Shown here piece after piece: positions 37,517-48,696 of a stretch of DNA of 64,000 nt. The first letter of the stretch is position 1, and each line of letters begins with the position of its first letter. The translations under genes and the position numbers were made by a program. Below the pieces are notes generated by a model. That model searched no databases, had not been told where the DNA came from, and saw only the letters and a program-made list of their open reading frames with translations. This DNA comes from Voacanga thouarsii (lineage: Eukaryota > Streptophyta > Magnoliopsida > Gentianales > Apocynaceae), in the NCBI GenBank assembly GCA_026120185.1, contig JANUWF010003367.1, positions 62,001-126,000 of the forward strand. Reading direction: 5' to 3'.

Positions 37517-37624
37517 CTATTTTGAGCTATTTTTATTGCTCTTTCACTTCTAATTTTAATATAAGAAGAGCTATTTTGAGGTATTTTTATCGCTTTTCCA
37601 CTTCTAATTTTAATATAAGAAAAG
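37517..37624. repeat. 54 bp tandem duplication
   Basis: CTATTTTGAGNTATTTTTAT through TTTTAATATAAGAA occurs at 37517 and again at 37571 with a few differences. Confidence 0.8.
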
Positions 37625-39656
37625 CTAAAATAGTGTATTCGAGAGTTACTTTTTCAGTTACGAATACAAAACTACTTTTTTCCCCAAAAAAAAAAAATGT
37701 TTTTGTTTCAATAGCATAAAGTAGAATTTAGGGCCGCATAATTTGGCATATGAAAATTACGTAGTCAATTATAAATATTTATCCTTGTTGTATAATTAAT
37801 AATTACGATTGTATAAATATCACTTACGATTTGAAAAATAATATTATTTCACTAAAATATTTTTTGACACGCAATTATTTTTATCATTAAAATTGTGCGA
37901 TCTTTAATCCCTTAAAATGAAAAGGCTTCAACAATCCAGGACATGTCATTGGTAGATAAAATAAATTAGCCCAATATACAACACACAGAGTAAATAAAAT
38001 CCCATAGGGATACACAAGAAAATAGGAAAATTCTTCTTCAGGTCGAGATCAATTGTTTTAAAGTGTTATATTTTTTTAAAAATATATAATTTTTACTGTA
38101 CCTTGTGTAACATTCAAAGCAGTTAATCTATGATATAACGAGTTCACATTACAATTTACGTAAAAAAATATAGTTGAAAACTAGTCTTGACAAATTGGAT
38201 ATAAAGATGGTGAATTTGACAACCATATTTGTAACTTTTTGTAGTATATTAACCTCCCAGAAAAGGACAGTGCATTCTGAGTTGTAAAAACTTATGCTGA
38301 AATAATTATGATTTGTTGCTTTGAGATCAAAACTTTATAGCTTTCTTGCAACAGTACACGCACAGAGTCATTACTCAATTCAAAAGCATGAGCTCCTTTT
38401 GCAGTGTTGGATTTTCAGAGGTGGTTTTCATCTACGTATGCAGGCAGAAAGCAAAAACCATTAGCTTCTCATTTGGCTTGGGTTTACCTATGTGGAAATT
38501 TTTTAATTTGAATGTACATCCACTTTCTATCACTGTTTGGTGGTGTTAAGAGTGTTGGGCCAAAGAAAATTTTGTTTTGCATGGTGAGTGGATTTAATGA
38601 GTTGGAAGGAAAGAAAAGGGGGGAGATAATTTAAGTATTGTTATTAATTTGTATAAGGGAGAGAAAAGAAATCAATTTTAATAAATTTATTTATAGTGAC
38701 TAAGAAGTACCCTTATTTTAGCATAATTATTTTTAATTAAAATTCAAATAAATATATACTTTATTTATTATCCAACTATTAAAAAAAAAAACGCCCAATC
38801 TTGTCTCCCCTCTCCCTTCCTTTCCTCTCCTTCTCTCTCTCTAATTACTCTTCTTTCCTTAATCTACCATCTTGGTTTAAATCCCTTCTCTTGGAAACTA
38901 GTGATGTGCATTTTCTCAGACTAAAAAAAAAGCAAGGTTATTGAAGTTGTTTCTGAGGGATTAGGAATTGATATAATTCTATGCACATTAATTACGATTA
39001 TATATGTATTATTCAAAATTTACATATGTTTGAAAAAAAAAAGAAGAAGAAAATTGATTACTATACGTAATGTATTTTTCATCATCTAATCTTCTTCCCT
39101 TTAATTACATCCATGAAATAGCCACATGAATTAAAGGAGTGATGAGATATAGAAAAGGAGCCAAAGAAGTGCACGACTAAAATTGCCCATAAATAAAGCA
39201 AATAAAAAGGGGGCAGAATCTCATATCTTTTTGTAGCATCATAAAAGGAATGGTCTTTTCCTAGAAAGCAACAACGAAGTTTATATCTCCTTTTACCCTT
39301 ATTCAAAGATTCTATTTAGCCCCTCGATGAAAAGCCTACACTTTCACCTGAAAGCAGATATCTACATATATGCATTTTGTGCATCGATATCCAATGGAAA
39401 ATGTCTTGAATTAATCTCTCAACATTGTTGTCTAGCTTTAATTTCTTTGTGCATCAATAATTGCTTCCCCACTCCCCCCATTCTTTAGCAAAAAGATATC
39501 CCCCAAGGATTTTAACTATATTGAGTGAGTCATCCTCAAACTTTAAGAAGATCAAGATCTATTTTCACCGTTAATGCACTACACACCACTATAACTCAGC
39601 TACAAAGACATCTGTGGCTATTTTATGGTATTCTTTCGATTCTTACACTTATAATA

Positions 39657-39659
<3 letters not shown>

Positions 39660-39706
<47 letters not shown>
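39660..39706. repeat. (TA)n microsatellite
   Basis: About 23 uninterrupted TA units. Confidence 0.95.
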
Positions 39707-39709
<3 letters not shown>

Positions 39710-39789
39710 AAGAGATAAGATGAGATATTGCCCAAAAACATCTCTTATTAAATAGAAAGATAATAAAAATTTATTCTATCTAGGTCACA

Positions 39790-39978
39790 ATGTTTTTAAT
39801 CAATTTAAATAGGATGATTTCGCCCTTTATTTATTCTATCTTATTCGAAAATAAAATTAGAATGGACCTTCCTTTTATGGATAAACTTAAAAAGGCATTC
39901 GCGGAAGAAAAAATATATAGTATTTATCAAATTATGAATTATAAGTTTAATTCACATTCTAGTCACTCATCGATGTAG
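39790..39978 (+). pseudogene. Possible replication protein A-like relic
   Basis: A 62-codon frame contains MDLPFMDKLKKAFAEEKIYS and IYQIMNYKFN. The order (helix, FxxxLxEGxIYxI, then NFKV) recalls the first OB-fold of RPA70-like proteins, which are also spread by Helitrons. It is short, isolated and flanked by AT microsatellites. If real it is a fragment. Confidence 0.25.
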
Positions 39979-39995
39979 GAATTTCTACCCAAAAA

Positions 39996-40039
<44 letters not shown>

Positions 40040-40600
40040 TGTAACTGGCTTGAATGTCAATTTCTTGCCACCTATGACCTTGGATCAGAGCATCACTAAA
40101 TATGACAAACAAATAATGGTATAAAAGACGAAAAAGGAATGGGCTTTCTTATTAAATAGAAAGCCCAAGTTTTCATTTTAATGTCCATTAGAAGTGGGCC
40201 ACTAATGAGGCCCGATTTCCGAATCCCACAGAATCTCCGGTCACCCGAAGGACAGGAATCACAGTTTCTGTGTCCGTCTCCCAAGAAAAACCCAAAACCA
40301 CTTGGGTCACGACACGACCCGACGGCAACGGAGTAGAGTTAAAGACCATTATACCCCTGATAGGCCACTGAAAATTTTCCTATTTCCATCACACTTTCCT
40401 CCAAAAGACACTGCAAGAACAAGGAAGGAACCAAGAACACAGAGACCCAGAAAGAAAAGAGAGATAGAGAGGGCAAAGTTTTGTTCCAAAGCCCTCTCGA
40501 TCTCCCAAAGATATCTTTGAAAAGATTTTTATCTTTTCTTTCCTTCATATTTGGGAACCATCTGCTTGAAATTTTATGATTATCAGGGTTGAATCTATAC

Positions 40601-40675
40601 ATGGTTCGCCAGTACCATCTTTTTGATGCGCCGATCCAATGCTCGTACTTTAAGCCGTCGAAAAAATCAGAGTAA
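40601..40675 (+). promoter_or_regulatory. Upstream ORF overlapping the apyrase start
   Basis: ATG at 40601 opens a 24-codon frame (MVRQYHLFDAP at its start) that runs past the main ATG at 40626 in another frame and stops at 40673-40675. If this part is in the mature leader, ribosomes starting here would miss the main start, so it could lower translation. There is no evidence from the sequence that the leader is unspliced here. Confidence 0.35.
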
Positions 40676-43600
40676 CGGCCCCAGAATGGATCCGGTGAAG
40701 TTCCAATTTCGCTCTACACGACCCGGAATCAAGAACCCTTATAAGCACTATAGCAAAACAAACCTTATATTTTATACTTCGATTGCATTTTTTTTTGCGG
40801 TTTTGTGTTACATTTTTATGTTTCCATATAGAAGTAATCAATATTCTATGCATAAAAAATATGGGATTGTGATTGATGGTGGTAGCACGGGAACAAGAAT
40901 CCATGTGTTTGAATATTTGGTTAAGAATGGGATTTTGGAGCATAGTTTTGGGAAAGATCGATTGGCATCAATGAAGGTGAATCCGGGATTGTCTGCTTAT
41001 GAGGATGAGCCAGACAAGGCTGGCGAGGAGATAGGAAAGCTAGTGGAGTTTGCAAGGAAGAGGGTGCCTAGAGATTATTGGGGGGAGACTGAAATTCGGC
41101 TGATGGCAACTGCTGGGTTGAGGATGCTGAGAAAAGAAGTGCAAGATAGGATTTTAGATGCATGCCGAAAGGTTTTGAGGGGGTCAGCATTCAGGTTTCA
41201 GGATAACTGGGCTTCAGTGATTTCAGGTATGTGCCATATGGTCTAAGATTTTTGGTTAATCTCGTTTGCCACTTTATAAACATAAGAATGAGGGAATTCC
41301 AGGATCAATGCGCACATTTGAATAGACTTTTAGAACAAGTTAGATGCTTGCAAGGGATTATGGTTGGAGTAGTTGAAATAGACTTCTAGAACATGTAGAT
41401 GTTTGCTAGGCTTATGGTTAGAATAGTTGAAATAGACTTTTAGAACATGTTAGATGTTTGCTAGGGCTTATGGTTAGAATAGTTGAATTTTGTATGTGCT
41501 GGCTGATATCACATTTTGGGTTCATTGGTCATATTCAGAATATAACATACAAATGCAATTTACCTAGCTGTAGTTGAAGAAAGGGTTCTCAGAACATCTA
41601 GGCTGTTAGACAACAGTAGCTATGTGCATTGTGCAAGGAATATATGGTCAAGTTATGTAATTTGTTGTCCTTGTACTAATTCTGAGGAAGATGTGTTTAA
41701 TCGTATATCCCTCTCTTGCCTATTATATTTTCATTCTAACCTCATGGTTTATGTTGGTATATTGAGTGACAGGACAGTGACTAGGGATCTTTTTGTTGGT
41801 CTATGCAGCATGACCTGAAACAAATTTATGAAATTTTGTTAGCAGATTGATTTTTTTTTTCCAACATATAAAAGCAAGGATTTGATGTTTTTCTACCTGG
41901 TTTATACTATCCTTTATACCAGGCAATGCTATCACATCAGGGAAAAAACTGCCCCATATCAATGAGCTGTCTGATTGTATAATTATTTTTCTGATCCTTA
42001 TATTCAGTCCAAAATATGAGTCTGAAGACCTGTCATTCTTCAATCCTTGCATATACGACTGCTGTAAGAAGATGAGAGAACTCTTTCCTGTAATATCTTA
42101 GGCATATGAAAATGCTTGCGTATGGGAATCCATGCTTCCTTGTGTTCATGCGTTTTTCATCTGTTGATTACCTATCTGCTGCAGTTTGAATGTAAAGTAA
42201 TCTGCTTATTTTCTATTGCTTTAGGCTCTGATGAAGGTGTATATGCTTGGGTGATTGCTAATTATGCCCTCGGCACTCTTGGAGGTGATCCTCAGCATAC
42301 AACTGGTATTATTGAACTTGGTGGTGCTTCAGCTCAGGTCTGGATGTCATTTCGAGTTAATGTTTGTTCTATAGTTTGGAAATATCTTTTATGATATAAA
42401 GAAATGTGAAGCATAAAAGTCTATTCTGGTTTTGCAGAACTTATCTTTGTTGTTTCACAAAGCTTTTGATATGGTATTAAGAATGCTTGTGTGTTGTCAC
42501 TATAGCAAGGGCCTTTTACACATTTATGTCAAACATATACCTGAGAAGCAGATAATTCTCTCTTTTTTCCTTTCCCTTTTTAAGTTAAACTATGAATAAT
42601 TGTATGATTTCATTTTCATGTATTTCTCAAAAGGTTAAGGGTGTATTTGAATTGGGATTTTATTTATTTATTTATAAAAAATGTAAGTACGATTTTAAAT
42701 TTTATAAAAAATTTATTGAGTAAAAAATCAACATCGCAGTCTACTTGGAGTGAATAATAAAACTGTCAATATTTCATAAATAAAATTCATTTGCATTATA
42801 TCCATTATTTTGTTTTAAAAAAGCTGAAAGTTTTTTTTTTTTTTTTGGTGGGTGTGTGTGTGTGGTTGGGGGGGGGGGAGTTACAGTACAAATGCACCCT
42901 AATCTAGGTACTGGAAAGAAGGAGATCTTGAATCTTCCTGATTGATTGGTTAACTATTATTTCAGGTTACTTTTGTATCAAATGAGCATTTGCCTCCTGA
43001 GTTCTCTCGGACCATTAGATTTGGAAATAATACCTACAACCTTTATAGTCACAGCTTTCTTCAATTTGGCCAGGTAAACTTCTTCAGAGAACTGGTTTTA
43101 ACTTTCTGGTGATTGTATTGTGGAACTGGCGCTTAACAATAAATGACTTTGTAGCTTGTATTGAAGTTCTGTGTTTAGCAGAATGTCATGCTGCATCTCA
43201 TACATTGTATAACTGTTAATAACTTAATATAATTGCTATACTACCATTCTACTTCCTTCTCCCTACATCCTTCTGTCTTTTTCTCTTATATTGATTTAGG
43301 TTTCAAAGTTTCCTATTTCTTACAATTGGAACAGCATGCAATTGACAGTCTCTATGCTTTTCTAGTATCCAGACCTTATCTGGTATTAAGACTATATGGA
43401 TAAGTTGGTTTGACCACTTGGTCTTTTGGTAGGTTTTGATGCTGCATAATGTCATGATTCTAGTGTGCTCTTTGGTTGTGGAAGCCTGAGTTCTTACTTC
43501 AGTAGGGATCCTCATTCAATGAAAAATTGCTAGAAGCCCCAAAGTGTAATCCTTCACTGCTTAATCAAAGAGCATTGTTCAAATAACACTACGAATGTTT

Positions 43601-45554
43601 AATAATAGGATACTGTTGGCAATGTTATGGTGTGTTAACTTAAGGTACTTATACCTTGTGGTTGTGGTCTTTTGCAGAATGTTGCATTTGAATTATTACA
43701 GGAAACTCTTCTTACAAGAGGCCAACAATTAGGTAGTGACCTTCTTCTTTCGTCATTTTCTGTTGGCATACTATGCCATTTCTGACTCTTTATTATTGGA
43801 TTTCATGTGCTGATCAGTTTCTACAAATTAAAATTTTCTTGTACTGATATGGTTTACTAAGACGTTGGAAAAGCTTTCTTGGCTGCAACATAGTCCCCAG
43901 TGGCTAACATTCTCCACGCTGGACAGATCAAGTTTTGCACCATCTATCCCAAAATATTGATGAATCTTGTTACCCGATTTGTGTTGTCTTGTCTCAAAAC
44001 TTGGAAACACTTTCACAGTCAATCTTCAACACTTCATTGTTGTAATGAAAGATGCCTATAAATCTTCACCAAGAGAAATACTGCATTTCCTAAGCAGATT
44101 CTCTATGCAATCTAAGTGAATTGGGGTAAGCAGATATTCTGTTTGGATACCTTGTAGACCAATTGCCATGACCAAGGGTCCCAAGTTTAAGAGAGAGACA
44201 CCATTTTCAGTTTTTTGCTGCTATAGTGTATTCTTGATTGGGGAGTCCTTATGTTACAAAATCTTGGTGAAAAGGCAATGACGAACCTAAATAGGTTACC
44301 CTGTCACACCTAGTAAATAGGTTTTTCTCTAGTTGTTGGGCACAGTATCTGATTACATATGGAAAGATGTGTTGCTTGACAAATTCTTTACTTTTGCAGC
44401 TACTGACTCTCTTCAGAGTGGCAAACTAATAGATCCTTGTACCCCTAGAGGATATGCACATGATACGGAATTTGAGAAACTCTCTCCTAGTTATTTGGCA
44501 GAGAAAGATAGATACCTATCCAGGTTCCATCCTGGTGGTAACTTCACAGAATGTAGATCTGCCTCATTGACTCTGTTGCAGAAAGGCAAAGGTGTGTTTC
44601 TTTCCTACTTGTGGGAGAACTTTAGGGCAGGGTGGATAATCTGGATTCTTTTTGGATCTTACCTTTAACCTGGCTGAATATGCAGAAAGATGCTCTTACC
44701 GGAACTGTAACATAGGATCAATTTTTATCCCTGAGCTTCGAGGGAAGTTTTTGGCTACGGAAAATTTCTTCCACACTTCTAAGGTTGCTTATTCATTTTA
44801 GCTTTTTTCTTTTTTCTTTTTCTTTTTCCTGTTACATAGTATCTTGTTATTAATGGGTAGTTGAAGTGTTTTTTTTTTTTTTTCATTTTTGGTGGGAGAA
44901 CTGGAATTTAAGTTATTCAAGAATCATTCTTTGAGCAATTCTTTTTTATTTGCTGATAGTTCTTTGGATTGGGCCCCCAAGTATTTCTTTCTGATCTGAT
45001 GGCTGCTGGACAACAATTTTGTGAAGAAGATTGGTCGAATTTGAAGAGGAAATATCATGCTCTATATGATGAGGATTTGCTTCGTTATTGTTTTTCTTCA
45101 GCATACATTGTAGCCCTACTTCATGATAGTCTTGGAATTGCTTTGGAAGATGAAAGGTACCCAGAAGATGACAAACCCCTAAATATTACAATGTTGTTGA
45201 AGAAGCAAAGAATTGGAAAATGAAGATACGAAATTATCTAGCTTCTGATGAATATTCTTGGAATTTTTCTTGAACAGGATTGGATATGCTAATCAGGTGC
45301 AGAATATCCCACTTGATTGGGCATTGGGTGCTTTCATTTTGCAAAGCACAGAAGCACTAAACTCAGAGCACTCTCTCTCAATTGCCTCTGCGATTCTGGG
45401 AGACACTTCTACTTTGTTAGTATTGGTTGGCATTGGCCTGGTGTTTATATTCACCACAATGTATTTCACAAGATGTCGAAAACCTCAGTTGAAGACGATC
45501 TATGATCTAGAGAAAGGAAAGTATATAGTTACACGTGTCAATAGATATTCATAG
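40626..45554 (+). CDS. APY6: Apyrase (GDA1/CD39 family), APY6-like
   Basis: Eight exons with GT-AG junctions: 40626-41226, 42225-42337, 42966-43073, 43678-43732, 44400-44591, 44686-44783, 44960-45156 and 45278-45554. They give 546 residues. The family hydrolyses nucleoside tri- and diphosphates. Apyrase conserved regions are visible: VIDGGSTGTRIHVFEY (about residue 80), LMATAGLRML (about 160), ASVISGSDEGVYAWVIANYA across the first junction, and GIIELGGASAQV before the second intron. A membrane segment lies near the N-terminus (LIFYTSIAFFFAVLCYIF, residues 47-64) and another near the C-terminus (STLLVLVGIGLVFIFTTMYF), so both ends are anchored and the catalytic part is probably in the lumen or outside. 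The tail RKPQLKTIYDLEKGKYIVTR matches Arabidopsis APY6 as I recall it. Intron 2 carries a MITE. Confidence 0.94.
42639..42899. mobile_element. PIF/Harbinger-like MITE in apyrase intron 2
   Basis: Ends GGGTGTATTT and AAATGCACCC are inverted repeats with one mismatch, and both are flanked by TAA, the 3 bp duplication typical of PIF/Harbinger elements. 261 bp, non-coding, with a poly-T and a (GT)n/G-run near the right end. Confidence 0.65.
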
Positions 45555-46702
45555 CTTCTTTTACAAGAAGACCATGTTCCCTAGCCCTTATGTTATAGTG
45601 ACAGATGAAGAACAAGCAGCAAACTGGGAGCCAGTTGCTGTGTTTGCAGAAGGTCCAGGATCATTACAGCCGGTAGTGCCTCAGCCACCAGCATGTTAAG
45701 CCCTCTTTGTACTTTGTTGATAATTGTACACGGTTAGGATTAATGTAGTATGGAAAGAAAGAGGGCTGTGTATGTTGTCTTCAAGATACACTGTACCCAT
45801 TACAGGATATTGTTATTTGTTAGTGCATTAACAATTTCAAATGTCCCTGCTTGAATCTTGTTATACGCGAGGGGAGCACGGAGTCTTGTGTTTCACTACC
45901 TGTCATGTGGAAACCCATCTCTGTACCACCATGCCAATTAGGCTATGAATGGGTTGGGTATGGTCCCAGACTTGTAAGGTTTTGGATCTGTTTTAGCAGG
46001 ATTTGGGATACATCATAGAGCTTATTCACCGGAATCCATTAATGGTTCTAATGGGATTTAGGTTCGGGAACCTTTTCAGAAAATTTCACAGGCCTCGTCT
46101 ACCATGTTGTCCATCAAATATCAAATCAAGTAGTTGTTATGGTGGGTAAAGAATGGGTCGATCATTCTTACGCCTATTAATCTATTTAGTTGAATCGATC
46201 AATTAAAATTTATTTAAATTAATTTATATTTTTATAATTTTTTATTAATTAAAATTACGAGACGAATTTTATTTAATGTAATAATATTGTGGCTTTTTTC
46301 CTGTTCACATAAGAAATTAAATTGTTGTGGCCCCTCCTCAAACAAAGTCTTCGATTGGGATTTGGGAAGTGGGCAACGGCTATATAGAATTTTGTAATTA
46401 TCATCAGAAAAGTCTCTAAATCCTGACCTGACAGAAACAGGAGGGTGGATGTTTGCCCAATTTTGAGTCATACATGATACATGCATTTATGACATCAGTA
46501 TGGCCCTCTTTAATGTGAGATTTGCGGAAATTCAGCAGAATGGGGCTTGGTAAATAGTCCTTCAAATATTTAAAAAATATTTAATATAAATAAATTATTA
46601 AATTATTTTTATTGATTAAAAATATTAATAGTAAGATATATAAGTTAATAAAACATATGTTCAAAAAGTTAATTCTAAAAATTTTCAAGAATAATATATT
46701 TA

Positions 46703-46709
<7 letters not shown>

Positions 46710-46748
<39 letters not shown>
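46710..46748. repeat. (TA)n microsatellite
   Basis: About 19 TA units. Confidence 0.95.
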
Positions 46749-46751
<3 letters not shown>

Positions 46752-47197
46752 ATTCTAGAAATAGTTAGTACAAAATAATAATTTGTCTTGATTTTTTTTT
46801 CCTCAAAATCAAATTCACCCCAAATAAATATTAAGCTTTACATATATTCATTTTTTATGTATTACGAACAATAAAAGATACTTCTAGCTTATTATTACCT
46901 ATTATAATGGCGCATATTTTAATAATCATTATTAATAATATTTCATTATATAATTCATAAATAAATTAAAATGAAAACACGTAGTTATTGTGACAAAATA
47001 AGTACTATAACAAAAAAAAAAAAAAAGCAACATTCAATTTTTTTCTAAATCTTTGACAAAAAGTACCTCCACAGATGTCATCAATTAGGTCATTACCATA
47101 CCCCACTAAATCCATAATTATTCAAAGAATTCCATTAGTAGAAAGTCCATGCTCACTGGCATGCTTTTCACTTTTCATCTCATCTAATTATTTGTTA

Positions 47198-47642
47198 TTC
47201 TTTTCGTCCATAAATAAATAATTTAATTTTTTTAATTTATCAAAAAATAATTGTTCATTTTTTTAAATATAAGTTGTATTTAATTTTTTTAATTTTATCT
47301 TTAACATAATTTTCTATCAATTAATTAGTATTACAATTACACATACTGAATTTATTTTAACCAATAATAAAATCACTTTATCCTATAAAAATAGTAAAAA
47401 GTATAATTTAATTAAGTGATATGGGTGAAAAGAAACTCTAGAGTGAGAAGAGAGAGGTATATGTAATTATTGGAGTGATATAATTAAAGGAATGATGGGA
47501 TTCAAATTAATAAGGTAAGAAAAACAACAAAAACACTTCAAATGGTATATTAGACATTCTAATTATTTTTACTATAAAATTCTACAATTCCTTAATATGC
47601 ATAATTTTTATAATTAGACTAGTTATTTATGGACGGAGTGAG
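47198..47642. mobile_element. Stowaway-like MITE (first of a pair)
   Basis: Left end TTCTTTTCGTCCATAAATAA and right end TTATTTATGGACGGAGTGAG are inverted repeats, each flanked by TA. AT-rich, non-coding centre of about 400 bp. Confidence 0.65.
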
Positions 47643-47651
47643 TATTTTGTA

Positions 47652-47899
47652 CTCCCTCTATCTCCTTTTATCTATCTATTTTAATTAAGATTTTTGTCCT
47701 AATTTATCTATCTCATTAGTAAATTAAAATTATATTAATTATTATTTTTCATAAATATCCCTCTTTAATACAATGAGTATTGTGTATTTGTAGTGAAAAT
47801 AGAAATAAATTAAATATGTTTATAATTAATTAATCAAAAAATTTTTTTTTAAAACTTGTGAATAGGTTAAAAGGGATCGATAAAATCGGACGGAGGAAG
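47652..47899. mobile_element. Stowaway-like MITE (second of a pair)
   Basis: Left end CTCCCTCTATCTCCTTTTA and right end with GACGGAGGAAG (inverse CTTCCTCCGTC), flanked by TA on both sides. 248 bp, starting about 9 bp after the previous MITE. Confidence 0.6.
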
Positions 47900-48407
47900 T
47901 ATATTATTTTTCATTATTCACATATAAGTATTATTTAAAATAATTTAATTGTGCTTTTTTCATTCTTATAGCTATTAATTGGTTTTTTTTTTTCTAGTTC
48001 ACAAAGCAGATTATTTTAATTTTTTCCATTTTGGAAAAGATTCAAAAAATTATTTGGATTTTTAATTTTTGACCCAAACAAAAAGATATGGATATTTTTA
48101 GATAGACCGAGTCTGAATAAATTAATAATTTTTGAAAGTTCTCGGATATATGTGGTTTATATAGATAGAATTTAGGTTAAAATTTCCCTTGCAATTTCAG
48201 AGGCGACAGCAAAAATTAATAATAATAATTAAATAAAAACGCGTGAAATCTCTCTCTCTCTCTGCGGCATGTGTAAATGTACAGACGCCTCGCTATTTAT
48301 TTTCTTGTTCACTGACCATTGTTTCTCTCTTCCCTGGTTGTGCAACGCGATTTCTCTGAGTTTCCGTTCCTATTTTCATCTCCATACCCTCTCCAATCTT
48401 GTTCCAG

Positions 48408-48654
48408 GTACGTTTCTTTCATTTCTCATTTCCATTTTTCGTTTTCATTTGATTAGTATTCCTATGTTTCACCAGCCTGATCAGGGGGGTTTTTTTTTTT
48501 TTTTCTTTTGGCTTGTTTTCTTGGAGGAAAGGGTAATTTTTTGGTCTTTTTCTTGTTTGAATAGGGAATGTATTTTTTTTTTTAATTTTTTTTCTTTTGA
48601 GTAATGTGGAAATGGGTTTTCATTCTTGATTTCATTTTGGGTGATTTTGTGTAG
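48408..48654 (+). other. Intron in the 5' leader of the RING-CH gene
   Basis: CAG|GTACGT at 48407/48408 and TTGTGTAG|G at 48654/48655 make a good donor and acceptor around a T-rich, 247 bp intron upstream of the ATG. Leader introns are common in this gene class. Not tested by transcripts. Confidence 0.5.
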
Positions 48655-48696
48655 GAATTGCTGTGATTGTTGTTGTTGAGGGTTTGTGGGCTGTGA

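Larger units (their letters stand above)
35232..40600. other. Divergent intergenic region between AVT1 and apyrase genes
   Basis: 5.4 kb, AT-rich, shared upstream region of the two divergent genes. Contents that I can name are a Stowaway-like MITE (35776-36086), a 54 bp tandem duplication (37517-37624), AT microsatellites (39660-39706 and 39999-40026) and a possible RPA-like coding relic (39790-39978). The rest shows no gene. Confidence 0.5.
45600..48240. other. Spacer between apyrase and RING-CH genes
   Basis: No gene recognised. The first part is the apyrase 3' flank (to about 45870). 46230-47190 is AT-rich with a TA microsatellite at 46710-46748. Two Stowaway-like MITEs lie next to each other at 47198-47642 and 47652-47899. 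Confidence 0.5.
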
